NCBI GenBank assembly: GCA_038373865.1
Contig: JAXGGA010002253.1
Coordinates: forward strand, 62,001-126,000
Direction of reading: 5' to 3'
DNA: 64,000 nt
Source of the DNA: Uloborus plumipes
Taxonomy: Eukaryota > Arthropoda > Arachnida > Araneae > Uloboridae
Notes under the pieces: model-generated
Databases searched by the model: none
Told to the model about the DNA's origin: nothing
What the model saw: the letters and a program-made list of their open reading frames with translations, nothing else
Program-made: the position numbers and the translations under genes
Part shown: piece by piece, positions 32,548 to 42,393 of the stretch
Layout of the letters: each line of letters opens with the position of its first letter
Numbering within the stretch: the first letter of the stretch is position 1

Positions 32548-33270
32548 AATGCTTTCACTCAAGTAAAGGTTTAAATGAATCTCAATATAATTTTCAGTGT
32601 TAAAGAACGATGATGGTGCCATCTGTTGCTGGAAATTTTAAGTGATGAATATAAAGTATTATAGTGTTGTTATTTGTCAGATCATAAATAATGAGTTCAA
32701 AATATATCACTCATTGGTATAATCATATCCGACACACATGGAGATTTCATTCATGCAAATTCATTCACACAAATCCAGTCGTTCACATTCACACACACAT
32801 TTGTTCAACACAATTAAAAAATCAATTACAATTAAAATATAACAATTAAAATACAACAAGTTAAAATTTTTCATGCAGCATGTTAAAATTCATCAAATTA
32901 AAAAAAAATATGCATTAAGTCAAAGAGGCCATCACCATCTGAAAAGGAAAACTAATTGTACATTGACATACACTCAGGTACCTTTAAAATAAAATAAAAA
33001 ATAAAATTTAAAAAATAAAATAAATCCAAAATTAAAGTTAAGTAGAAAAAAATCAAATTTTTAACCACAAGTTAAATTTTTTAAGTAAAAATTTAAAAAA
33101 AATGGCCATTTGAAAAAAAAGAGCTCATTGTTGATTAGAACAACTTCAGCATCTTCTTAACTTTGTTCAGGCCTTTCTTCTTTGCTTTACTTGTTACAAA
33201 ACTTAATATCTTCACTTGTATCACCCCCATCATTGCTGCTTTTAGCACATCATTGGAACTTATTTACAAG

Positions 33271-33272
<2 letters not shown>
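32548..33272. other. non-coding spacer downstream of the polymerase gene
   Basis: AT-rich sequence between the left SINE-like segment and the (TA) run. No open frame of interest. I saw no AATAAA (minus strand) close to the polymerase stop codon. Confidence 0.5.

Positions 33273-33273
<1 letters not shown>

Positions 33274-33328
<55 letters not shown>
33274..33328. repeat. (TA)n microsatellite
   Basis: About 27 uninterrupted TA units, 31 bp beyond the polymerase stop codon in its 3' flank. Confidence 0.95.
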
Positions 33329-33334
<6 letters not shown>

Positions 33335-33359
33335 AATGAGAAAAAATATTTACAAATCA

Positions 33360-36300
33360 TCACATTTTCTTCTTCTTGATTCTATAATCACCATGTGCCA
33401 ACGTGTGAACTCCATCTTCAAGAATATATCTCTTATCATCAAAAGGGGATAGTGCAATTTTATTTTGCAGCATTGTAAAAAGTTCATGTTTGATGCTTTG
33501 AATGCGCATCTGCTTCGTTCTAGTTAACTTCCCCCTTTGAAGTGTGTTTTGATAATGCATGTGTTTGATGCGTTTTTTTATTGCATTTCTGCTCACTCCT
33601 TTGGCAGTTTTCTTTTCTCCTTTACTGGAAAGAATTGAATACATTTTAGCCCGAAGGCCTATAAATTCTTGAATTGGTGTAGAACACAATTCATCCTTGA
33701 AGCATCCTATTTTCTTTTTATTTGCCTGATTATAAAGTGGATGATCCATAGGATAGTCAGAAAAGTCAAATATATCCATATTCTCTTTCATATCTTTGTA
33801 AATATTTTCAGTCTTTATTTCGTAGGTGAGAGAATCTGTGTCTGTGAAAAGCAATTGTGCTCTTGTACCATATTTTTTCAAAATGTAGTCGTAATGAAAG
33901 TTGTACATATGGATTTTACTGAGCTCTAAAATAGAAAATCCAACATATAAGGGCCTATTCAAAGTGATTGATTTATTTAATCTTGACACTCCAGTCAAAT
34001 CTTCATTAAATATGCTGAAAGATTGGAAGGTTGGTGCAGCCACTAATTTTTCAGCTTTTTTAGAGGTATTCACTAATTGTACATCAATCCTTTTTCTGAT
34101 ATTCTCCATTGTCTTACCGTAGACAGCATTGTTCAGCAATTTAAAAAAATCTTTTTCAAAGGATGTTTTTGCCTTTTTTCTCATTTCAGTATTAAATTCA
34201 ATATAGGGTTTCAACCAGGGCTTTTGACTAAATTTAATTACTTTATGAACATGTGTGACTTCCAACCCTAAAGTGGTATATAATTTTAAATTTCTGTAGT
34301 GAATGATGTAATTCTTTTTGTCGTATAAATTTGGCACAAGTTTCTCACATTTGATATGACTGCTTTCACCCAGTACATTTCTTGAATAATCTGAAAGATG
34401 ATCTTGAGTTATACACATTTTTTCAGGAGCAAGTGGGTATTGTGAGTGCAGGTCGTGAAGTTCCTTTTTGTAACAAAGGTCAACTTCTAGGAAGTATCCA
34501 GTGTCTGCATTGTCAGGAGTTGTAAGAATGTCATCCAAGGAAATGGAGTTGGGTGCTATCCACTCGAACTCGCCATATGGTAATGCCTGTGACATTGCCC
34601 AACCATACAAGTTATTAGCATCCCAGTACATTATGTAACTATTGGGCTTTTCACAATCGTAATTTGGCAGCAAAGGATTGTTAGCTGTGGCCAGGCGCTT
34701 AGTTATCATGGAGATTCCACCACGAATTCCTTGTTCCACAAACAAGTGCATATTGATGTCTGTTAATAGCTCAAGGGGTTGATTGGTCATTTTTAGACAT
34801 GCTTGCCATGAGAGTCCTGGAGAGGTCAAGACATGAGCGCAGTCCAAGTCATAGTGTTGAAGACAGAGTTTTCTAAACCTCTGAAAAATATCTGCGAGAA
34901 GGAGTACATCACATTTCACGTAGAGGTCATGATACTCTCCTAGGTTTTTAATCCTAAATGTATTCCATACATGCTGTGCATGGGCATAGTCTTCCTCGGA
35001 GATATGTTCTTCACTCAATGAGCTGTAAAATGCTTCTTTCGGTGGTAGAGAAGTTTCATCAAATTTTTTGAAGCTGTTGATGTACTCGTAAGGGTATATC
35101 CCTTTTCTAATCAGAAGTTCAGCATTGATGTTTATATTTTCATGAAGGATTTTAAACTCATCTTTTTCTAAGTTAGCTACAAGTCTTTCCAAAGATGCAG
35201 CTAAAAACTGGAAACTGTCAACAAATTGTAATGTAATTTTAACATCCTTTACTTTATTGCTAACACTGAAGGAAATGTACTTTTCCATACTTGTGGCGAG
35301 AACGTGGAATTCGTAATTTTTTAGTTTTCCTAATTTTTGCATTATTATATGAGCGTCATAATTTTTCAAATTATGAAAAACAACAGGTATTTTCTTTTGT
35401 AATTTGTATTTTAAATTGCATGCATTGTGCAGAGCGCCTCGATATTCTCCAGTAAGATGATCGTGGTCTCTTACTTTATCGTTTCGCAGTAGCTTTTTAC
35501 ATATATTACAATGAGTTGCTGACCTAAAGTCTTGCTCATCTTGAGGGTTCATCTGCAAAGGTACTACTTTGATCAACTTCTCAGCAAGCTCTTCTTTTTC
35601 TTTTAAAATTGCATTTAAGAAGTGCTCTATTGCATCTTCTCCTCTATACACAACTGCAGGCTTAAATGATTTTCCATTAGGCCCTACGATAATATACGAA
35701 TATCCACATGCTTCATGAAGCGATTTTTTTTCAATATATGATGTTTCATAACAAGGTGATGCCCCACTAATATTTTTTATGATTGCTTCAAAGTCCGCAT
35801 ATATGATGTAGGGAATAGGATGCTGAAAGTGTTGGTTTTTGAATTTCAAAATAATATCTTCCCCTTCAGGCATTTTAATTCTTTGAACTTCTTGCTTGTT
35901 ACAGTACGTGACGTGTTCTTCTAATAACTTCTTGGCGCTAAATCTGTGTAAGCATCGATAGCAGTAAAAGCGTTTATGTTCATGTTTGGTTAAATCTCCT
36001 AGAAGTCTGGACATATTTTTTATGAGACAGTAATGCTGTCTCTCATCTTCGCTAATTAATAATAAATTAATGCAGTCTTCTTCTTCTCGGTTAGAAATGT
36101 AGACCGGAAACACTTCATCTTCCTCATATCCGTATATATTAATTCGGAGACTGTTTAATTTTTCCACTTTTGATATTTGAGTCACAGGAACAGGGCAATC
36201 AATTCCCTCTAAATTAATATCAGCTTCATGGTGGAGATAGTGAGCAACACGTTCTGGGCTTTCCTCTCTTCCAACATTCATCTTATGGGCTAGTAGGCAC

Positions 36301-37190
36301 CATACAAGACACTTGTTGTCTTCATTTTGCACGTTAATAATAGCCTTTTTCAAGGCTAATTTCTTCGGTAGCTGAATATAACTACTGGCAGCGAGGGGGT
36401 GATACTTTGCTGTGAGAAGTTCAATGTGCAGTACTTTCTCAAGAGTCCACCCCGATCCTCTCTTGATATAAGTTTCGAAGGATTTCTCTAATTTCACAAG
36501 TGCTTCATCCATGTGATCTGAAATGGTGTCCTCACTTAATTCAGTCATGAATGCACAGCTGAAGAAGGTGGACTGAACTTCTTCATCTCCATCGGCAGTA
36601 GTGCGACTGAGAAGAGCTTTCATAATTAATCGCCATTTTATGGCTCTTTTTTCATAAAGTTCTTCTTTCACCACAGTTTCAATTTTAGGCCTTAATTCTT
36701 CAAAACATGTTTTCAAGTCTGCTTCATTTTCTGGAAGAGGCACAAAAAATTCGGAGGCGAATACTCCAAGAGCGCTTTCGCGCGAAGGCCTTTGTTGTGA
36801 AGATCTTTGACGTTTCGGGGTTGTATCCTGGCATGGTGCTTTACGTTTAAGTGAGGTACTATGCATGACTCTAATATGTTGCATCAAGTTTGCCTTTCGA
36901 TTAAATAGATGCTCACAATGATCGCACTTGTGTGTGGGGTCACCATGAGCAGCTCGTTCATGTCTTCTCAAATTGTCCATGCGTGTGAATGTCATGTCGC
37001 AATCATTACATTTCAAGGTGACAGGGACTGCTGCAGGAGTATGCGTCTTCATGTGTCTAGTCAAAACAGAATTGCGCGCGAATCCTTTGCCGCATTCCTC
37101 ACACGTAAAAGGCTTTGCAGACGAATGCGTTTTCATATGCTGATTTAAATTGTCTTTTCTAGTGAATGTCTTTTCACAAACCTCACAGAC
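33360..37190 (-). CDS. DNA polymerase main exon
   Basis: The acceptor TCTCTTTGACAG lies just upstream of 37190. The exon opens VCEVCEKTFTRKDNLNQHM, the first C2H2 finger, so the ATG at 37136 lies inside that finger and is not the true start. It runs uninterrupted to TGA at 33362-33360. Relative to that internal Met: fingers at 10-32, 41-64 and 69-92; exo I Asp448/Glu450; HNH 543-574; exo II 587-598; exo III 735-749; motif A Asp839; motif B 999-1012; motif C Asp1099/Asp1101; KMYS 1164-1167. No frameshift or stop interrupts 1276 codons. Confidence 0.93.
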   Translation of the reverse strand, partial: VCEVCEKTFTRKDNLNQHMKTHSSAKPFTCEECGKGFARNSVLTRHMKTHTPAAVPVTLKCNDCDMTFTRMDNLRRHERAAHGDPTHKCDHCEHLFNRKANLMQHIRVMHSTSLKRKAPCQDTTPKRQRSSQQRPSRESALGVFASEFFVPLPENEADLKTCFEELRPKIETVVKEELYEKRAIKWRLIMKALLSRTTADGDEEVQSTFFSCAFMTELSEDTISDHMDEALVKLEKSFETYIKRGSGWTLEKVLHIELLTAKYHPLAASSYIQLPKKLALKKAIINVQNEDNKCLVWCLLAHKMNVGREESPERVAHYLHHEADINLEGIDCPVPVTQISKVEKLNSLRINIYGYEEDEVFPVYISNREEEDCINLLLISEDERQHYCLIKNMSRLLGDLTKHEHKRFYCYRCLHRFSAKKLLEEHVTYCNKQEVQRIKMPEGEDIILKFKNQHFQHPIPYIIYADFEAIIKNISGASPCYETSYIEKKSLHEACGYSYIIVGPNGKSFKPAVVYRGEDAIEHFLNAILKEKEELAEKLIKVVPLQMNPQDEQDFRSATHCNICKKLLRNDKVRDHDHLTGEYRGALHNACNLKYKLQKKIPVVFHNLKNYDAHIIMQKLGKLKNYEFHVLATSMEKYISFSVSNKVKDVKITLQFVDSFQFLAASLERLVANLEKDEFKILHENININAELLIRKGIYPYEYINSFKKFDETSLPPKEAFYSSLSEEHISEEDYAHAQHVWNTFRIKNLGEYHDLYVKCDVLLLADIFQRFRKLCLQHYDLDCAHVLTSPGLSWQACLKMTNQPLELLTDINMHLFVEQGIRGGISMITKRLATANNPLLPNYDCEKPNSYIMYWDANNLYGWAMSQALPYGEFEWIAPNSISLDDILTTPDNADTGYFLEVDLCYKKELHDLHSQYPLAPEKMCITQDHLSDYSRNVLGESSHIKCEKLVPNLYDKKNYIIHYRNLKLYTTLGLEVTHVHKVIKFSQKPWLKPYIEFNTEMRKKAKTSFEKDFFKLLNNAVYGKTMENIRKRIDVQLVNTSKKAEKLVAAPTFQSFSIFNEDLTGVSRLNKSITLNRPLYVGFSILELSKIHMYNFHYDYILKKYGTRAQLLFTDTDSLTYEIKTENIYKDMKENMDIFDFSDYPMDHPLYNQANKKKIGCFKDELCSTPIQEFIGLRAKMYSILSSKGEKKTAKGVSRNAIKKRIKHMHYQNTLQRGKLTRTKQMRIQSIKHELFTMLQNKIALSPFDDKRYILEDGVHTLAHGDYRIKKKKM

Positions 37191-40100
37191 CTGTCAAAGA
37201 GACAAAAAATCTCTTTTAGAAACTTTAAACAATTATTAGAGTCAAGCTTACTTAAAAGCCAAATTTTTTCTACATAGCGAACTATCTCAACTTAAAAATA
37301 TTTTTTCGAAGCAACTACCTCCGTGCAGTGATCAGTAAAAACTACGATCAACATAGTAAACTATTTCTCAATATAACTCATCGAGCTATTAAGCATGGTG
37401 AACTTCTTCTCAACAAACTAATACTCTGCAACTACGTTCAACGTAACTATTTCTCACAACAATCCTACAAAAACATCTCACAGAACATACTTACCTGACC
37501 TGAAAATAATTTTCAACAAACCTGAAAATCCTATCAAAACAGTTTCTCACATTCAAAAATTAAAACTTTATCCAAAAAATTCACAATTTATTCAAGTTCA
37601 AAAAATTTTATCCCTTCAAAAAATCAACAAATACCCAATTAAAAAATAACAAACAATCCTTTTCCACCTAGTTTTGATTTCTGAAAAAGATAGTCTCTCG
37701 CTGAACAAAAACATGTATTTACACAATTTAATTTTTCAAGTTGGAAACAAACAATTAAATTTTTATGTAATTAATGCAAAGTGTTATTGACACAAAGTAG
37801 GTAGCAAATTCCAAGTAAATCAATATAATTTGTAAATCACAAGAGGTGATTGTCATGTGAAAGGTTTCAAAGTGAAACTTAAAGTCGATTCACATATGAC
37901 TCAACAATAAATCCTAAGCTAAACTTTTTTTTGTACATTAATCTACAGACTATTCGGATTCAAAATTTGCAACAGTAAATCACGAATGTGTATCCCACCA
38001 AAATGAATATAAATTAAACATGATAAATTCAACTATCTCCAAGCAAAAATCAAATTGAATTTTTCCTCGATTAATTGAAAACAATCAAGTCAAAATGTGA
38101 TGTAAATGCAAAGTGAAATTGACACAAAGTATGCATGAAAAAAAAATAATTATCACATGACATGACAAATTCATAGCAAACTAATGCGAAAATAATTATC
38201 ACAAGAGTATGCATCACTTGTTAAATTCACGATCAAACTAATGCAATTAACATATAAAAGAATCTGAATTCGAATGTGTTTTCATGTGATGTGTTAATGC
38301 ATCTTTCCTTGAGAACGTTTTATCGCAAACCTCACATACCTATCAAAGAGATGAAAAAATCTCTTTCAGAATAAAGCTTACTTAAAAGCAAATAATTTTC
38401 TACACTATCATAAAAACTCATTTCACACAACAAGTTAATTCGACTTAAAGTTATTTCAAACAATGAATGATTGATTCCAAAAAATAATCCTATTTCAAAC
38501 ATACAAAAAATAACGAACTGATTCTAAAAATAATCCCATTTCAATCGACCATCTGTTTCTCAACACAGTAATCTCAGAACATGAACACAACACAACATAA
38601 ATTTTCTCTCCATCCCATCCAAAAAAGATCACATCATATCAAAAATATTTACTGCAAAATTCTCACTCATTGCATTTGCGATTTCGTATTTTCACAGTTA
38701 AAAACCATCGAGAAAAAAGTAAACAGAACATTCACGCCTAACAGTAAACAGAAGACAATCAAAAGTAAACAGAAAAAATTCACACTTCCGCGATTCGTGG
38801 CAGTAAGAGAAATTTTATGCTCCTTTGAACACCCCCTACTGAGCGGTGTTCGCGAAGTGGGGATACAATAGGGGAAATTTTCTGCTCTTTCGAACAAAGC
38901 CGGCAAGGGCCTATTGTTGATAAAAGGCAACGCGTTTCTTGAAAAGAATATTTGTTTCTTCAATTACATTTTTTCAAGATGAAAACAAAAAAAAAAACTT
39001 TCTGCATGAAATTAATTTTTTCTTTCCTCAAGAAATTAATTTTTTTTTCTTTCCATAAAAAAATTATTATTTTTACTTAAATACAGTAATCAAAATTATT
39101 ATTATATCAACATTACAATGAGTTTAATTTGCCGTAAATATAAATTTCACAAATCAAAACAATTCTTTCAAAAACCCGAACAACCTGAAAACACATTATA
39201 CAATTCGTTTCAAAACCCACGCGACCTGAAAACACAGTTATGCAAAATTTTTTTTTTCCCAATCCAAAAAGAAATTCACCCTCTCTCTCTCATGAATTAC
39301 AGATAAATTTTAAAGTAAAATAATTAGTGCATCAAGTAAATGGAATCAACACGGAATGTGAAGTAAATAATATAAAGTGATTCTCGATAAATGCAATCAA
39401 CATTAAATGTAAAGTGCGATACGATTAACACAAATTGCAATGAATGCAAACTATAACAAAATGCATGAAAAAATAATTATCACAAGACTCGTAGAGTTAA
39501 AATAAATGCAATGAATACAAAGTGCAATCAGCACAGAACCGCGAAATGGTGAAACATCAAATGCATAAAAATAATTAACGTTAATAATAATATAAAGTAG
39601 GATTGAAAATTATCACAAGACTCAAAACTGAATTCAATTGAAAAAGAGAGTGAGTTTTCAAAAGAGAAAAGCATGTGGTATAATTCTCACAAGTTAATTT
39701 TAGTGAACATGATTAATTAATTTTGAATATATTCGAGAAAAAAATATTATACCATATACTTTAAAACAAAATTGCACTTACATGAGCAGACTTCATCTCA
39801 GCGGATGTGGATGTGGATGGGGGTGGGGATGGGGACGGCGTGGGCATCGTATCATCACGGATAGTGGATGTTGACGGCTATTAAAAGAAATAATAACAAT
39901 GAATATTTATCACAGAATACAATTTTTCCATGGAGATCAAATGAAGTGATGCGTACCACTATTGGGGCGAAACCCGGAGGGGGTATCATAACAGGTGGGA
40001 TGAGTGCCGAGCTAGGCAGGTCTGCCATAATCTGGTCCCATTCAGCTTCATCAATGCCGAAGTTGATGAACTGTGAAAGAAAAAAAAAAAACAAAAATTA

Positions 40101-40240
40101 AGTTTTCAACACAAACATATTTCAATTGAAAATAAATACTAAATTAAAATGTAATTAAGAATTGAAATTAAAAATGAAAAGGTACTTACGTTTGAAGTAG
40201 CAGAGTTCTTGTTTGAAGCGGGAAGTTGGTTGGAACTCAT
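33360..40240 (-). CDS. zinc-finger protein-primed-type DNA polymerase B, spliced (gene span)
   Basis: Four exons (40240-40190, 40070-39957, 39877-39782, 37190-33360) join in phase 0 to give about 1363 aa. It starts MSSNQLPASNK, has a Pro/Ser/Thr-rich linker and then four C2H2 fingers (spliced residues about 89-197), a basic NLS-like KRKAPCQDTTPKRQR, and a region with SGWTLEKVLHIELLTAKYHP. Next come a Cys2-His-Cys finger, exonuclease motif YADFEAI, an HNH/endonuclease-VII-like CNIC..DHDH..GALHNACN, exo motif FHNLKNYDAHI, exo motif YHDLYVKCDVLLLAD, polymerase motif A YWDANNLYGWAM, motif B KLLNNAVYGKTMEN, motif C FTDTDS and thumb KMYS. All catalytic positions appear intact. Family-B polymerases of this type copy linear DNA from a terminal-protein primer. 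It is the sole gene of the Maverick-like element. Confidence 0.85.
38247..38339 (-). CDS. duplicated zinc-finger exon in the polymerase gene intron
   Basis: After the acceptor GATAG at 38340-38344, minus-strand DNA encodes VCEVCDKTFSRKDALTHHM then KTHSNSDSFIC and TAA (38249-38247). It is a clear paralogue of the first finger at the start of the main exon (37190), and homology continues into upstream intron sequence (CAAAGAGATGAAAAAATCTC; AAGCTTACTTAAAAGC). A phase-0 donor is missing, so splicing it onto the main exon would not keep frame. It is either a relic or an alternative terminal exon giving a short one-finger protein of about 117 aa. Confidence 0.6.
   Translation of the reverse strand, partial: VCEVCDKTFSRKDALTHHMKTHSNSDSFIC
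39782..39877 (-). CDS. DNA polymerase gene, exon 3 (Pro/Ser/Thr linker)
   Basis: Acceptor ATTTCTTTTAATAG precedes 39877 and donor CAT|GTAAGT follows 39782. 96 bp, 32 codons, phase 0-0: PSTSTIRDDTMPTPSPSPPP followed by STSTSAEMKSAH. Low-complexity linker between the acidic N-terminal part and the zinc fingers. Confidence 0.7.
39957..40070 (-). CDS. DNA polymerase gene, exon 2
   Basis: Acceptor TTTTCTTTCACAG precedes 40070 and donor ATAGTG|GTACGC follows 39957. 114 bp, 38 codons, phase 0-0: FINFGIDEAEWDQIMADLPS then a Pro-rich tail ending GFAPIV. The acidic, hydrophobic FGIDEAEWDQIM could be an interaction or activation helix (inference). Confidence 0.7.
40190..40240 (-). CDS. DNA polymerase gene, exon 1 with start codon
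   Basis: ATG at 40240 opens MSSNQLPASNKNSATSN and the exon ends in donor AAC|GTAAGT (40189-40184). 51 bp, 17 codons. A TCAGTC initiator-like word on the minus strand at 40269-40264 could mark the transcription start; I see no clear TATA box at the usual distance. Confidence 0.65.
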
Positions 40241-41046
40241 GTTCAAATGATGTGAAATTTAAAGACTGAAAATGGCCAAGACTGGCAAAACAGTGAGAAA
40301 TAAAAGAACTTGTGGTGGGTGCGAAAGCAGAAACAGAAGTGACTGGAAATTAAGATAAAACCGATAAAGTTAGTCTATGTGACATCACTTTTAATCAACC
40401 AATCGAAAGGCTTAAAATTTGGATTAATCCAAAAAACATTGATGTCATTCATTTTCGACAATTTCATTAGTTGGAAGATCACGAATGGATAAAACCACTA
40501 TTTGATGAGGGGTGTTAATCAGTGATGAGCTTATGGTTAGAGTTGATTAGCGATTAGACAAAGTTCGACCCCTCGATGCGTGACTAAGAGTAGCATGCTT
40601 CGTCCGCGTTTTACGATCAGTGAAATTATCTGATAGTACACACCACATATTTGTCACTTCCATGATAAATCTTCGCGTTGGTAAAGGGACAACAAAAAAA
40701 AAAAAAAACATTGGTGTCACTCTAATCCTTGACTTTCATAGGATTGTAATGATAACACGGATACAATCAGTGGTTGTAAGACAGCGCGTCTTATTTGACC
40801 CTCTGCATATATGCGAATTGATATGGTGAAGGTTGCTTGTGGTCAGAGGGTGATAATTAAGTGGGGTCGAATGATATGAGTTCGCTTGCTGTGTGCCTGG
40901 ATGATTAAGTCGCATGTGTTGTTTAATCATGCTGATCGCAACGTCTCGATGTGATATGACCAGTGGTTGATAACATTTTTTCATTTCCACTCAAATTTTC
41001 ATGTCGTGAAGTTAAAATCACAAATTGCACTGGGATGTCTGAGAAT
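40241..41046. other. 5' flank of the polymerase gene
   Basis: Holds the presumed promoter, but I find no other gene. The 84-codon minus frame at 40736-40990 and the plus frame at 40620-40829 lack motifs and splice support. Confidence 0.5.
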
Positions 41047-41135
41047 TCCGTGGCTCGATTGGTAGCGCGTCACTCTCACAACCAAGAGAAAACATTTTTA
41101 TTCGGGATTCGATCCTCACTTCGGGAAGTCCCGAA
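41047..41135 (+). repeat. tRNA-derived (SINE-like) segment, right
   Basis: CCGTGGCTCGATTGGTAGCG is a good A-box region and GGGATTCGATCCTCAC a good B-box region. The body beyond it (AATTAAATTCGTTCGTTCAA, then TAAAATTAAATTCCTG) parallels the left copy in inverted orientation. The two copies sit just inside the subterminal repeats, both transcribing outward if active. Confidence 0.55.
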
Positions 41136-41249
41136 ATAATTAAATTCGTTCGTTCAATAGAGTCTGAAATAAAATTAAATTCCTGAATAATAAATGATAT
41201 TGCCGATAGATTGCGCCACTGGCTATCATGACAGCAAGAAACGTAAAAG

Positions 41250-41432
41250 CAACAAGTGTTGCCATTCAAAGAAACCTAAATATTTGGTTGTCATAGCAAC
41301 CAGATCATCACCTTGTAGTCTTGCGTAAGCAAGAACGTGTTGCCAACCGAAAACTCCCGGCGGCCCCAAAAACACAACAAGTGTTGCCATTCAAAGAAAC
41401 CTAAATATTTGGTTGTCATAGCAACCAGAAAA
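41250..41432. repeat. subterminal direct repeats in the right arm
   Basis: CAACAAGTGTTGCCATTCAA followed by AGAAACCTAAATATTTGG and GTTGTCATAGCAACCAG occurs at about 41250-41304 and again at 41376-41429. The outer copy belongs to the TIR; the inner copy does not, so this arm has an extra unit. Confidence 0.85.
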
Positions 41433-41638
41433 GGTGTTGCCATTCGAAAAAAAGCCTCATAACCTTCTTCAACGTGTAAAACTCCCGGCGGCCCTGAAAA
41501 CAACTCAACCCCAAGCAGCAGCCCCTAAACAACTCAACCCAGGGTGGGGGAGGTGCAGGGGGAAGATTGGGAGGTGCAGGACCCTGCACATCCCTGCACC
41601 TGCACCTCCTGCGGCAGAAACGGCCTTTTCACGCTACT
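41357..41638 (-). repeat. right terminal inverted repeat of the Maverick-like element
   Basis: 282 bp, the inverted partner of 31808-32094. The terminal CACGCTACT abuts the ACCGAT duplication (41639-41644). Frames 31790-32017 (-) and 41434-41649 (+) are the same non-gene read from each repeat. Confidence 0.92.
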
Positions 41639-42393
41639 ACCGATTTTAACCATTTTTTCACCGTAGATAGCTGCAGTAACAGGGAGCAGGATAAGCTATA
41701 ATTTATATATAAAAAGCTTAGTTTAAAAAAGTTATTATGGAAAATAGTAAATTTCATGTAATTTCCCCATTAAATGATTAAATTTTCAACCCATTGTTGC
41801 AAAATTTTGGTTGCCTCGCAACAACAATATTAATAGTAATCATGATGAAAATTTTGAACCAAGGCTTCTCTGGAGTAAGTATGAAATTTATTGCTTTCTT
41901 AGGATTTTTATATTTATTTATGCCAATAATCGCTAACGGATTAAATAAAAAGAGAATTGATTTTGGCAATAGTTAAAGAATATAAAGTGTTTATAGTCAA
42001 AAAAATTTCTAAATTAGGTACATAAGATGTTTTCACCAACTAAGTTTTCACCAATGGAGTCACAAGGATAGAAACTGTAATAATGGGACATATATTTAAC
42101 GCGCAGTATTTGGAAATGGTTGACTTCAGAGAGATTGATACTGTAAACGGTTATTTTAATATACCAAGCTTATAGCATTTCCTATTTACCTAAACATTAT
42201 TTGTAGCTTGCATTTGTAGGGTGCGTAATACAGTTTTTTTTTTTAATTATCCAGACAGAAAAAATAGCAATTTTTTACAGTAGTAGCCATTTATGTATAT
42301 AGATGTGCACTATAATACTGAAAAACATATGAATGAGTTTCACAGAAACACATTACCCGACAGAAACCCGGGCAGGGCCGGGTACCCGGCTAG

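Larger units (their letters stand above)
31808..41638 (-). mobile_element. Maverick/Polinton-like element carrying only a DNA polymerase gene
   Basis: The ends are long inverted repeats beginning AGTAGCGTGAAAAGGCC and ending with the complement CACGCTACT. ACCGAT is duplicated on both flanks (31802-31807, 41639-41644). A 6-bp TSD and 5'-AG...CT-3' ends are the known Maverick/Polinton signature. The only gene I see is a spliced protein-primed-type polymerase B with zinc fingers. Typical Mavericks also encode a retroviral-type integrase, an FtsK-like ATPase, a protease and capsid proteins and run 15-20 kb; none is visible here. The element is therefore either non-autonomous for integration or a distinct reduced lineage. 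TIR identity implies recent insertion or active TIR homogenisation. Confidence 0.8.
31741..42393 (+). mobile_element. Helitron-like element hosting the Maverick-like insertion
   Basis: Starts A|TCTATATACATAAAAG at 31741 and ends with CCCGGGCAGGGCCGGG and CGGCTAG|T at 42393, the Helitron pattern also seen at 6441-6831 and 16577-17632. Without the 9,837-bp insertion plus TSD it is about 816 bp and non-coding. Part of its right half (about 41725-41870) is present in reverse orientation near 8110-8260. Confidence 0.65.

Noticed and set aside
38581..38963. 96-98-codon frames on both strands inside the polymerase intron
   Set aside because: No motif; the frames run through a short imperfect duplication (AGAAATTTTATGCTC / GGAAATTTTCTGCTC) and lie between well-supported splice sites.
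41047..41135. A functional tRNA gene
   Set aside because: A and B boxes are good but acceptor and anticodon stems do not pair into a cloverleaf; better explained as a SINE head.
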